A DNA stretch of 64,000 nt from contig CM037794.1 in NCBI GenBank assembly GCA_021229015.1, positions 44,028,190 through 44,092,189 on the forward strand, read 5' to 3'. The notes under the pieces are model-generated. The model was not told the DNA's origin. It worked only from the letters and a program-made list of their open reading frames with translations, and searched no databases. The stretch is from Solen grandis. Its lineage: Eukaryota > Mollusca > Bivalvia > Adapedonta > Solenidae. Shown here piece after piece: positions 45,794 through 55,877 of the stretch. The position numbers were made by a program, and so were the translations under genes. Within the stretch, counting starts at the first letter, position 1. Each line of letters opens with the position of its first letter.

Positions 45794-48700
45794 AATCTCT
45801 GGTGCATATCATCCGCTTCATTGGCACTTATTATGAACACAGGAAACAAAATGGAAAACACACACCCACTGAAATATCATAAAACGTGTTTGTTAAAAGT
45901 TATGAACATTGTACTTTCACTTTCAGTTGTAAAATGCACGAAATTGATAGAATGGTTACTGTTTACATTTTGGCTGCATTTCTCAGTGTAAATGTATAGC
46001 TAAACAAAATTCAGACTTGATCCACTTTTAACATCCTTTATGTAGTTTATACACAGATAAACCATCTAATTTTGGAATTCAATCCTTAAATGTTACTTGT
46101 AGTTACCCTTTTTTCTATCAACAGGTATTTAAGATATAATTTAGGTGTCACTGTTCTATTGATTTCATGTTCTTATCTCCTGTTTTTGCTTTATACCTTA
46201 TATTTAATGCATAATATTTCTTTTTAAATAAATTTTGTTTATTGGGTTTAACGTCCCACCAACAGTATTTCAGTTATTTGGAGACTATGTCTACTTGAGA
46301 CAGATATAGTGCTGCCATACTGCAGTTTCATATAGACATGTTGCATGATACCACACCCAGTCACATTATCCGAACACCAGGCCAACCAGTCCTGGAACTT
46401 CCCTTATATGCTGAGTGCTAAGCAAGTTATACCAGTACAATTTTTTACAACTTTGGTATGTTGCGGCTGGAGGATCGAATCCATGACCACCTAATTCCAG
46501 GGCTTTAAATAAAGCATTGGCATCAAGAAGATGGGATACTTTATTACAGCTTTAAACTTTGACACATCATTTGTTGAAATTTCTACAGCAAGTTTTGGAG
46601 GCATAAACCAAACTTCATACAGTGGTTTCTTCCCAGACAGTACAATAGCCAACCATCATTGTGTGACACCTGTCTTACCTGACTATGACCGAGGATGGCA
46701 GAGCTGTCAATATAGCCATGGGAAGACCAAAACCAAAGAAGTATGGCCAGCTGAACTCTATGTGGGACAACCTCCTATGAATCTCCCATCCTGCAATTAT
46801 ACGCCCACCAACTCATTATTTATTAGGGTTCCGTTTCATGAAATATCTCGTATTCATTCAACTCACTGATCTTGAATTCTGTTTCACCCCAATTTTAAAG
46901 AAATAAAATACAATTTCTTTTAGAAAAAGCCAATTCTGAAAACAAACCTGTTCTCTGGATCCATAGAAGTTTAAGGTCTTTTCAGTTACTAAAATCAATA
47001 TTTGAGCCATGAAACATCTTAACCCTTTCCCTCATAGAGGACACCATGTAAAGACATATGCGAACAGCATAAAACCAGATCAGCCTGCGAGTAACTCGCA
47101 GGCTGATCAGGTTTTATGCTGTTCGCTGCTCCTCAGTGGTCTGGAAATGAGGATTTTGTAATTAAATTTGGTAAGGTTTAACTGTGGTTTTCGTCAAAAT
47201 GAGTCTATATGAGGGAAAGGGTTAAGATATGTATGTCTTAACTGTGCTTAACTTTCAGTGATATAGTGGTCATCCAGCTAATTACAGGTGGAGGAAGATC
47301 CTAAGTGCACAGAGGCAGGCAGGCAGGACCATCACTCCACCTCTAACCAGCTGAAAGGCTTGCTCACATGTCAAATCTGATTGGTCCTGCTGGGATTTGA
47401 ACACACAGCAGTAAGGGGATGATATCAAGAAAATAGTCCAAGTGCATTTGCTCAAAAATAATAGCATGATGCAGGGGTTTACGTAAGGAATTGACTTTCA
47501 CTTGTCCAGGGGGCAAGTTACTTTAAACATCTACTAGCCCCAGTGAAAACAAGTTGCCCCATCTTGAAGTTAGTTGGTGTTTGTTAATGTTTAAAACTAA
47601 ATATATGTATTATGATGGTGGATTTTAGTTAGTATGCATCAAAGACAATTTGCAAGCATTTTACCCCTGATATACTATAGAAAATTAAATAAACCCGAAA
47701 GATTTTATTTACATAAATAAACTTGCCCGCTGGGCTATCTTCTTTGAAAAATCACTTGCCCGCAGTGATTTTAACCTGGCGCGGACAAGAGGGCGTCCAC
47801 TTAAGAAAACCCCTGCATGATGGTCTTGTACAAATTGCCTGAGTAACAGACCAGTAATTCATTTCCCATCTATTTACAAGGGCCCTAATTTATCAATCTC
47901 CTCATCAATCTATATACATGCACATAGAATAAGAATCAAAAAGTGCCAATTTAAAGTTATGCTTTACTGCCTCTACTAATGTCACAATGACAGTGACTAC
48001 ACTTCTAATAAATAAAGGAAGTATTTACCAGATGTTATAGTGTTGTTGTAAATCTATTCATTATTTGAGAAGAATTTTGTTTATAGGATATAGAGTCCTG
48101 AGCCTAAGTCTAGATATGGACACAAGAAATTGACGTAATAAGGCCCAGATCTACAGGTGAGACATGGTCTATACTCACCAATTGCACAGCTCTTACAGTT
48201 TAAGGACTTTGCCAATGTTCAAAAAGTATTAATCTTTAAAAGGCATCTACTGGTACATACTTACTAAAACTGAATCTGAAAATCAGTATTGCTAATACAA
48301 TTGTACTGTATTCCCACATGTACTGGTATGACTAAATGAAGCGGTTTATGTCAATGTACTTTTTTATTTTTCCATTTTAACCCTTAACCTAATGAATATT
48401 CATGTACAAATTAATGACTTGATGGATATTACTTAACTGAATGTTAATAGTGAATGAAACACTGAATTTTTCAGAGGAGACCCTAATCCCTGATCCAATA
48501 AGGGTTGATAGATGGAATGAGGAGACCTACCCATATTTATCCATTTATATTCAAATGAATACAAGGAGTAGAGCAAGCTCATGTGGATGATGCTGATGAT
48601 GTGACCCACAGCAGGGATAGGAAGGAAGCTTGCGAAGGTACCCTGAAAATCAAATATAAAAATAACACTTTCAGCATGACAGTGCTTGGCAATATAAAAG

Positions 48701-51700
48701 ACCCTCTAAAAATACATTGTAAAATTTCCTAATGCACATGCATATTGATTTCTAATCAGCTGATGAAATACTGGATATATTTATCAGCACAGAAACATGC
48801 AGCGGCCAGTCAGAACGGCCTGGTTTATCAAGCATGCTAGACACCTGATGATTCATTGATATTTGTTAAGGTAAAGTCCCTGTAATGGTTTCGCTACATT
48901 TCGGACCTCATGGTCTTTCACAGAGATAACCAAGGTTTTCTAAAGTTTCATTAGGGTACCCTGGTTATCTTGGTAGAGGTGAAGTTGTCCAAGACGTAGC
49001 GGAACCATTACAAGGACTTTACCTTAAGTACTGATATCCAATGTCATGGTAGTGGTAACATGACGCTGAGGTTGTAAATTCAAACCCCATTAGGGGCAAG
49101 GCTTTTTCATGGACTTCCCTGGCCCAGAAGTTCTGGTCTAACTAAACCCTCATTTTAGTCCTACAATGGAGGCCTAGTTGGCAAGAGCAATTTAAGAGCT
49201 TGATGCAAAACTATTGCATAGATCTGTTACTTTAATGAATAGTAGGTATCATAGTATTACACCAAACCCTTAAAATTCACATCAAACATTTCAGTACTAC
49301 AGAGTATCAGCAAAGACTGAAAGCAGTGAGTGCTAAATAGATAGGAAGCCCTACCTGCAGCAGGAAGAACACTTGTAACAGAAGGCTGAACAGCATGTCT
49401 GCCACGAAGATGCTGATGGCAGGAAGCTGTGGTCTACCTCGGGACTTTTTGTAGGCAGCATCAGCAATATCCTACAAGGAAATGTACAATATAATTCATC
49501 AAAAATAAAATTTATCAGTACATTTATTTATATAAAACAAGAGTGCCAGTGATGCCACAATATACGCCGCCACAAAATATAAAGACCAAGAGGGGTCTTT
49601 TAATTATTGCTTTTAACATTTCTGTAAGCATAACCTCATAATGAAGTCTGTAAGACCAATTAATTTAGCTGAACAGAGATAGAACCCTAAAAATGCTTCC
49701 AATATGACAGTAGGTCAAATAGCAGTATCAATTTGAATCCTTTTTTCTTTCTCCCCATAACTCTTGCAAAAATCACTGTACCAGAAAATCCTTGCCTTAT
49801 GCACTTTTACCTGTTTAGAAACTTGAGTTGTGTTTTAAAGAGACCATGTTTAGAAAGGCATAACTATTGCAAATATTGATGAACATCAAAGCCCCTGCTT
49901 TGTGCATATCTACCCAGTATAGTAATGACATTGCCCATTGAAAAGATTAGGTCAGAAACATACAAGAAATTGCATTCCCAAAGCTGAAATATCAATCAGC
50001 TAAAAAGACTAAGTTTCAGGGGAAATTGCAAAAACTAATGTACCGGAAAATCACAATTTTAAAAGATTCATTCAGAAATGTAGGAGGAGTTGCGTTCACA
50101 AGGCTGCAATATCAATCAGCTACAGAGACTAAGTTTCAAGGTACACAAATCTTGTAAAAATCAATGAACCCTAAAATCGCCACTTCATGCACATTTACCC
50201 ATTAAAGTAATGACATTGACCAAGTTATAAAAAGATTCATTCAGAAATGTAGGAGGAGTTGCGTTCACAAGGCTGCAATATCATTCAGCTACAGAGACTA
50301 AGTTTCAAGGGACACAAACCTTGTAAAAATCAATGAACCGGAAAATCACCACTTCATGCACATCTACCCATTATAGTAATGATATTGACCAAGTTTTGAA
50401 AAGATTCATTCAGAAATGTAGGAGGAGTTACGTTCACAAGGCTGCAATATCAAACAGCTACAGAGACTAAGTTTCAAGGGACACAAATCATGTAAAAATC
50501 AATGAACCATAAAATCACCACTTCATGCACATCTACCCATTATAGTAATGATATTGACCAAGTTTTGAAAAGATTCATTCAGAAATGTAGGAGGAGTTCG
50601 TTCACAAGGCTGCAATATCAAACAGCTACAGAGACTAAGTTTCAAGGGACACAAATCATGTAAAAATCAATGAACCAAAATCCCACTTCATGCACATCTA
50701 CCCATTAAAGTAATGACACTGACCAAGTTTTGAAAAGATTCATTCAGAAATGTAGGAGGAGTTGCGTTCACAAGGCTGCAATATCATTCAGCTACAGAGA
50801 CTAAGTTTCAAAGGGACACAAATCTTGTAAAAATCAATGAACCGGAAAATCGCCACTCATGCACATCTACCCATTATAGTAATGACATTGACCAAGTTTT
50901 GAAAAGATTCATTCAGAAACGTAGGAGGAGTTGCGTTCACAAGATATGGACGTACGGACGTACGAACGTACGGACGTACGGACGGAGAAGATGACGCCAA
51001 TATACGACCGCCTCCGGCGGCGTATAAAATGACATCACGGATGCTAGCAGTGAGGTCGGAATCAACTAGAACTATCACTGAAGGTGTAATGTGAATCGAA
51101 GATGTGAAATGACGGGAACGAAATGCAACAAGTTTGAGTCCTGTATAAACCCCACTTCTTTGAAGAGGGGTACAAGAATGATATATGAGAAAATAAGTGC
51201 CCACTAGTGAACTTCTGCTTGATTCTTCCTTTGTATTTCTGGATGTGATCTACGATACATGTAGCAATTGCCATTGTTCTATACTGCATGGTGTGTTTAG
51301 ACCTAACACAGAGAAAATTTATGAAAATAAATGAAGATGTGCAATTTTAATGTAAATATTTACTGATTCTAGCTTCTCCACAAGTGTTTGTAAGTAAAAT
51401 AAGTCTAAGAAAGACTGTAAAAACTACTGTAGCTCACAATCATATTTGCCTTGGAGATAAAAAAAGAGTTAAAACTAACTAAGGTACATGTACAAACTTA
51501 CACATCACATCTTAATCACAAAGAATAATACAGATACTGCCTAAAACCATATTTTTTTAAAACTAAACACTTAAATTTTCAATTCATAAATAAAAAATGA
51601 AAGTGTTCTTTTGAACATGTGTCACATGCTGAAGCATGAAAGACAGAGAGACAGACCACAAAAAAGTGATCTCTACGTGTCACCTCTGCCTACAGCAGGT

Positions 51701-53964
51701 GACACAAAAATGTCTTTTTCATAACATTCTCTAAGTTATTTTCCCCTACAAGCATGATTACTGCAATTATGCAGGGGTGTCATTATTATTTGGAGTAGGA
51801 GGTAAAACACTACAAGTAGTGGGTGGGTGGGTAAATACTCCACTTGATAAATTTATAATTATTCATCAGAGATAAGTACCTGGATGAGAATGTTCAAGTT
51901 ACAGGGTGATTTTACAGGCTCGCAGCTCTTACTGACACCCCTGGATACAGTCATATTTAAATATAAACACAAATTCATTTTTTAAATTTTTTTAACTGTT
52001 TTCATACTTAATTAACACAATGTTTTTTTTGTTTTTTTTTAATCACTACTAAAATTTCATTTTCCCCCATTTATTTCTATGCTGCATTCACTTGAACCAA
52101 GAAAATGAATCTTCATATCAATCATATGGTAATTACATACTTGGACAACTAACTACTTACAGCAAACCAGAAACAGTTCACAACTTTACTCAGGATGAAT
52201 AGAGGAAGAATCCAGAGAGCACCAAATGTGAAAGACAAAGCTGGACCCATCCACAACCAAACTACACTGGTCTCAGTATCTCCTGTGAAATATAAACAAA
52301 GGATTCAAATGAAATACCTACTTCTTCAGTTTTCTTCTACACAAAATAATCACATTTTGTTACATTTTGAAGTAGAATATGCATGTCAGAAGTATTTTTT
52401 TTTTTAAATTCTGTTGGTTTGAGTTTTGTATGGATCAAGTTTATTTAAGCAACTTTTGTTTAGGGTCACCCAAGGATAATTCATACTAAGTTTTATCTAT
52501 TTCTATCGAATGGTTTCAGAGGAGATGCCTTTTAAGGCAAATTACTGACGCCACATGACAGACATTGGATGATCAGAAAAGCTCGATGTCAGTAAGTATT
52601 GCAACAAAACCTACCAACTGAGAAAAAAATAAATAATGTTATGTAATTACAAGCCAACAATTGTTTATGATGGCTTCACTACATACAGTACCTGAGATAA
52701 GAGAAGTCATCCACTCAAGTAAGGGCATCAAAACACTGTAGAATAATAAGATGCTTAGCTGTAAAGAAAGATGGACGTTTATATCAAACGGGTGAAAATC
52801 AAAAACATATTATGAACTGCTACTTCCACTTAATTGATAAGTAAAACCTGAATTACAAAATTACATTGAACTGCTTGACAAACTGTAATGCATTATATAA
52901 ATTTCATAATTGCTTAACTTATTGTCTGATGTAATTTTGAAATAGGCATCAGATCTGTTGACATTTAACTTATAACTTTCATTTTTGTTAGTTTTGTATA
53001 CACAGCTTTAACGAAATAACTTACCCAAAACACTCCACCATTCCAGGCACAACACTGGATAATTCTGTGCCTCACTTTTGGCTTGGTACTGACAAAATAT
53101 GGTAAAGAGTTCATCATTTCTAATGTTCATGTTACAAAATGTTGCATTAAAATTATATGTACCGGTATGCTGTATCCCTATGGACAAAAAAGTAATAATT
53201 GAAGTTGATGATATAAACTAAGCTTACTATAACAAACCCATGTAATACACAATGAATGCCAAATTGCCAATTATCACTGCAATTGTAAATGAATTTTTAA
53301 AAATTTAAACATTAGCAAATAAATACATCCCTATATTACCATCACTGTTTACCTACCAATTCTTTTAACTATCATAATCCTAATTATTCTGGAGTTCTTT
53401 CCCCTTAAACTATGTAATTTTGAGCAAGCCCAAGAACCAGACCAGCATCTTTCACTTATCATGGTACCCGTAATGCAATCTTTGTTTGTTCCTTGACTGA
53501 TCAGAAGTTGTGTGTACACTCACTGGGACACATGACATGTCTGACTTTGAGTACTGGTACTCGGTTTTCTTCCAACATCAAGGGCCAAACAAACACCATC
53601 ATCACTGACAACTTAAAGGTTTACCTTGATAGAGTTGCTTTCTGTCCAATCATTAAACTACATCAAGTTTAAAATATTATTCTAATTCCCATATTCCTAG
53701 AAACTAAATAATTAAGTCTACAGCTTATGAGATTTAATGATAAAAACAATTAAAAATAGAAACTGACTCCTGTTTTGAGCCGCTTTTCTTTGCATGTTTT
53801 TGTTTTTCTGCTCTACGCCTCGCTAGAGTTGTCAATGGTTCCTGCTTTTTTTCATCAGTTTCTGGTGGATCCTGGTCCATGGTGAAGACCTTTACAGATC
53901 CAAGAATGGCATCCCTAAAGCCATGTAAGATGCCCCAGCTTATCTCTCTAAATGTGTCAGTCAT
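45794..53964 (-). CDS. EI24: EI24 / PIG8 autophagy-associated ER transmembrane protein (C-terminus missing)
   Basis: Eight coding exons on the minus strand: 53964-53768, 53088-53025, 52758-52692, 52282-52161, 49471-49355, 48642-48531, 46790-46679 and 45868-45794. All have GT/AG borders and consistent phases, giving 288 codons plus two bases. The start is [20 protein letters not shown]. Then come the cysteine signature [14 protein letters not shown], membrane segments [14 protein letters not shown] and [82 protein letters not shown] and [18 protein letters not shown]. These match vertebrate EI24 in order. EI24 is an ER multi-pass protein needed for basal autophagy and linked to p53-induced growth control. 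The human protein is about 340 residues, so about 50 C-terminal residues are not located. Exon 8 ends at GTAAGT, but read through it would meet TAA at once. An AG at 53981 marks the start of the exon holding the 5'UTR. Confidence 0.95.
46240..46505 (+). repeat. SINE-like repeat (GTTTAACGTCCCACCAACAGTATTTCAG family)
   Basis: The start TTGGGTTTAACGTCCCACC and the body through TATGTCTACTTGAGACAG, CATGATACCACACCCAGTC and TATACCAGTACAATTTT are repeated in reverse at 62785-63000 (ends GTGGGACGTTAAACCCAAC). A B-box-like GGATCGAATCC occurs at 46473. It lies in the intron between EI24 exons 7 and 8. Confidence 0.65.
47019..47225 (+). mobile_element. TTAA-bounded hairpin MITE, family 1, copy 4 (internal deletion)
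   Basis: Both TTAA ends and the hairpin are intact. About 35 bp present in the other copies, after GGTTTAACTGTGGTTTTC, are missing, giving 207 bp. It sits in an EI24 intron. Confidence 0.88.
47266..47410 (-). repeat. SINE fragment, reverse copy of the 41030 family
   Basis: Reverse complement carries CTGTAATTAGCTGG and a box GTGTTCAAATCCCAGCAGGA that aligns with GGATTCGAATCCTGGCAGGG. A GGCAGGCAGGCAGG run lies at 47312-47325. Confidence 0.6.
47465..47822. mobile_element. hAT-like MITE with 7-bp flanking repeat
   Basis: The element is 47472-47815, beginning CAGGGGTTTACGTAAGG and ending AAGAAAACCCCTG. It is flanked by CATGATG at 47465-47471 and 47816-47822. CAGGG...CCCTG termini with 8-bp duplications are typical of hAT; here 7 bp are identical. 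The interior has an inverted pair around ACTTGTCCAGGGGGCAAG and ACTTGCCCGCAGTG. Confidence 0.7.
48866..49027. mobile_element. Foldback MITE, TTAA-bounded, 162 bp
   Basis: A long imperfect palindrome: TTAAGGTAAAGTCCCTGTAA at the left pairs with TTACAAGGACTTTACCTTAA at the right. Inner arms AGATAACCAAGG and CCCTGGTTATCT continue the stem. It is located in the EI24 intron between exons 5 and 6. Confidence 0.8.
49065..49200 (+). repeat. SINE-like fragment with TTCAAACCCC box
   Basis: GAGGTTGTAAATTCAAACCCC and CATGGACTTCCCTGGCCCAG match the reverse copy at 19745-19925. Confidence 0.55.
49535..51030. repeat. Tandem-core element, period 169 bp, about 6 units, in an EI24 intron
   Basis: It opens with AAACAAGAGTGCCAGTGATGCC and ATATACGCCGCC and closes with a GACGTACGGACG-type tract (50947-50989) and a hairpin CGCCTCCGGCGGCGTATAAA, so the ends carry ATATACGCCGCC / GGCGGCGTATA. 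Units are marked by TTCAGAAATGTAGGAGGAG at 50071, 50240, 50409, 50578, 50743 and 50912. Earlier units (49640-50040) are more diverged. No coding capacity. Confidence 0.88.
51772..51943. mobile_element. Short hAT-like MITE, 172 bp
   Basis: Perfect 11-bp terminal inverted repeats CAGGGGTGTCA and TGACACCCCTG. No clear target duplication remains (flanks CAATTATG and GATACAGT). It lies upstream, in transcript order, of EI24 exon 5. Confidence 0.6.
52425..52600 (+). repeat. Fragment of the 320-bp-period tandem-core family in an EI24 intron
   Basis: TATGGATCAAGTTTATTTAAGCAACTTTTG, CACCCAAGGATAATTC and TTTCAGAGGAGATGCC match the array at 56060-57375. The end decays in a GACGCCACATGACAGACATTGG segment equivalent to the GACGACGCACGACGG tract. 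Confidence 0.65.
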
Positions 53965-54059
53965 TTTGCTTCTGTTTATGCTGAAAAAATAATAAAAACA
54001 TTTTATAATAACCACGTGTAAAATTGTTTTCATTAAAGTTTTATCATAATTATATGAAC

Positions 54060-55260
54060 CTCATATTTGATGATACTACATTAAAATCAATATAACAGTT
54101 TCCTTAGAGGAATTTCAATACAAAAATTACAACAAAATGCTAAATAATCTTACACAGTATTTTATTTTGCAAAAATCATCTGGGTTTTTTTTGTTTGTTG
54201 TTTTTGCTTCAAACTTTGCAGCTATGACAGATTATCAATATTTTTTATGACAATTTCTTAATAAACAAAACTGGAGAAACAGATAAGCAGCTTTATAAGG
54301 CAAATGGATATTACCCTTCAGGGTTGTAAAATTTCAAAAATAACCAATCGCATTTATCCAGTCTTCGGTAACTTAGAACAGTCAAATTAGGGGGGGGGGG
54401 GGGGGGGGGGGGATAGTCTTGGATAAAATGTTAACTTGCTCTGCAAAATATGTTTCACTTCCTATGCTTATTACATTCCTGCACTTTTCTGTCAATACTG
54501 TTAGAGTATCCCTATAAATATTTGAGTAAATTTTAATTAAACTGACTAACATAATAAAGTGTCTAAAATTCCATTATGACTTAGGGAGTACACATAAATC
54601 AGAGATTCACTCAATTTAAAATGTTAGACAATCTTATGCAGTAATGGCTCGAATCTCTCCAAGACCTTAACTAAGTTTTGTAGCTGATCAAAATTAATTG
54701 GCACAAATATGCAGCTTATTTTCCTCTGAAAACTCTGGACAGTTGCTTACCTTTATCATGATTAGGAGGCAGTTTCACTTATCATTTCAAGTTCTCATAA
54801 CTCAAAATTTCTTTGTAAATGACTTTCAAAGGAAACTTCCCTTTTGATTGTAATATTTTGCTCACAGGAAAGCTATTCCATAGTTTAAAATACATACTTG
54901 AAAAGTGTTTTTTCCTCATAAATATAATTAATAAAAACTATTTAATTAATAACAGTGGTTTCAATTGTATCATAGATTCTCTTGTTTTGTGGTAAGTCGG
55001 AAATCTTTGCTGCAATACCTGAGAATCTTCTATGTACCGTAGAAGAAATATAAAAAATATAGAAGAAATTTAAAAAATAGCAACTCCAATTTACAAAGTG
55101 GTGTTACTAGGTAGGTCAAACATGGTTGTCAGTAACATGTTTTTCATATGTTATTAGAAAGGCTGAAAAGAAAAAATAATTTTCACATCATGGTACAAAG
55201 ATGTAATTGCAATGACATACAGAAATATATTGAAGATAAGAGTTCATTGATATTTTATTT
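54060..55260. other. Non-coding DNA upstream of EI24 exon 1
   Basis: It contains a poly-G run of about 20 at 54391-54411. No exon was recognised. An EI24 5'UTR exon should lie upstream of the acceptor at 53981, but its position could not be fixed. Confidence 0.4.
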
Positions 55261-55264
55261 CTGT

Positions 55265-55835
55265 TCCAGTCATTCATACTAAGATACAAGAGAATTCCAT
55301 GATTTGGGACTCCTACATCCAAAAAGATATCGACAAAGCTGAAAAGGTCCTGAGACAAGCTGCTAGGTTCATCACATACTCATCAAAAACACCAGGTTGT
55401 GTCACCCAAATGCTAATGGATATGAGGCTTCTATCCCTCAAAGACAGAAGGAAAGTGAATTGATTGACATTTTTCTATAAAGCGGTCCAGGGGTTAGTAC
55501 CAGCTTTGTTTTGTCATGACTTTTTGACTCCTGTATGCTTCAATAAACGTAGAATATCTGCCAAGAAATTTAGTGATTTCATATCCTCTAATATTATTGA
55601 AAGCCAAGTTGTGAACAATTCAAAATGTTTTAAGCCAGTGCAGTGTATGACAGAAACTGTGAAGAGTCTTTCTTTTCAATAACTGTTATTGATTGGAACA
55701 AACTAGATGATAGTGTTGTGTGTGTGGACAGTGTTGACAGCTTCAAAAAGCTGTACTTCAGAGCATTAGCTGCTTCTTCAAGTACACAGTCTCTCTCTTT
55801 CCCGTTGCGTATAATATGCAGAAAGGCCCAGTAAC
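55265..55835 (+). pseudogene. 3' end of a LINE-type reverse transcriptase (fragment)
   Basis: Pieces in shifting frames read WDSYIQKDIDKAEKVLRQAA, RFITYSSKTPGCVTQMLMDM, LLSLKDRRK, TFFYKAVQGLVPAL and VIDWNKLDDSVVCVDSVDSF. These are typical of the C-terminal, post-thumb region of non-LTR retrotransposon polyproteins common in invertebrates. There is at least one stop at 55460-55462 and a frame change before 55670. The upstream reverse transcriptase and endonuclease are absent, as in 5'-truncated LINE insertions. Confidence 0.8.
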
Positions 55836-55877
55836 ATACTTATGATTTTTTTTTATCAAGATCCAGACATTTGGCCT

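Noticed and set aside
46531..46869. A 112-codon plus-strand frame in a non-repetitive stretch
   Set aside because: It overlaps EI24 exon 7 on the opposite strand (46790-46679), which has clear homology and splice sites. The plus frame is a shadow.
49600..50945. CRISPR-like regularly spaced repeats
   Set aside because: Units are 169 bp, contiguous and without unique spacers, in a eukaryotic intron. It is a satellite-like core of a mobile repeat.
53965..54033. N-terminal extension of EI24 upstream of 53964
   Set aside because: The extra residues (FYYFFSINRSK-like) come from an intron-like AT-rich stretch with a TTTTTTCAG acceptor at 53981. The conserved protein starts at MTDTFREI.
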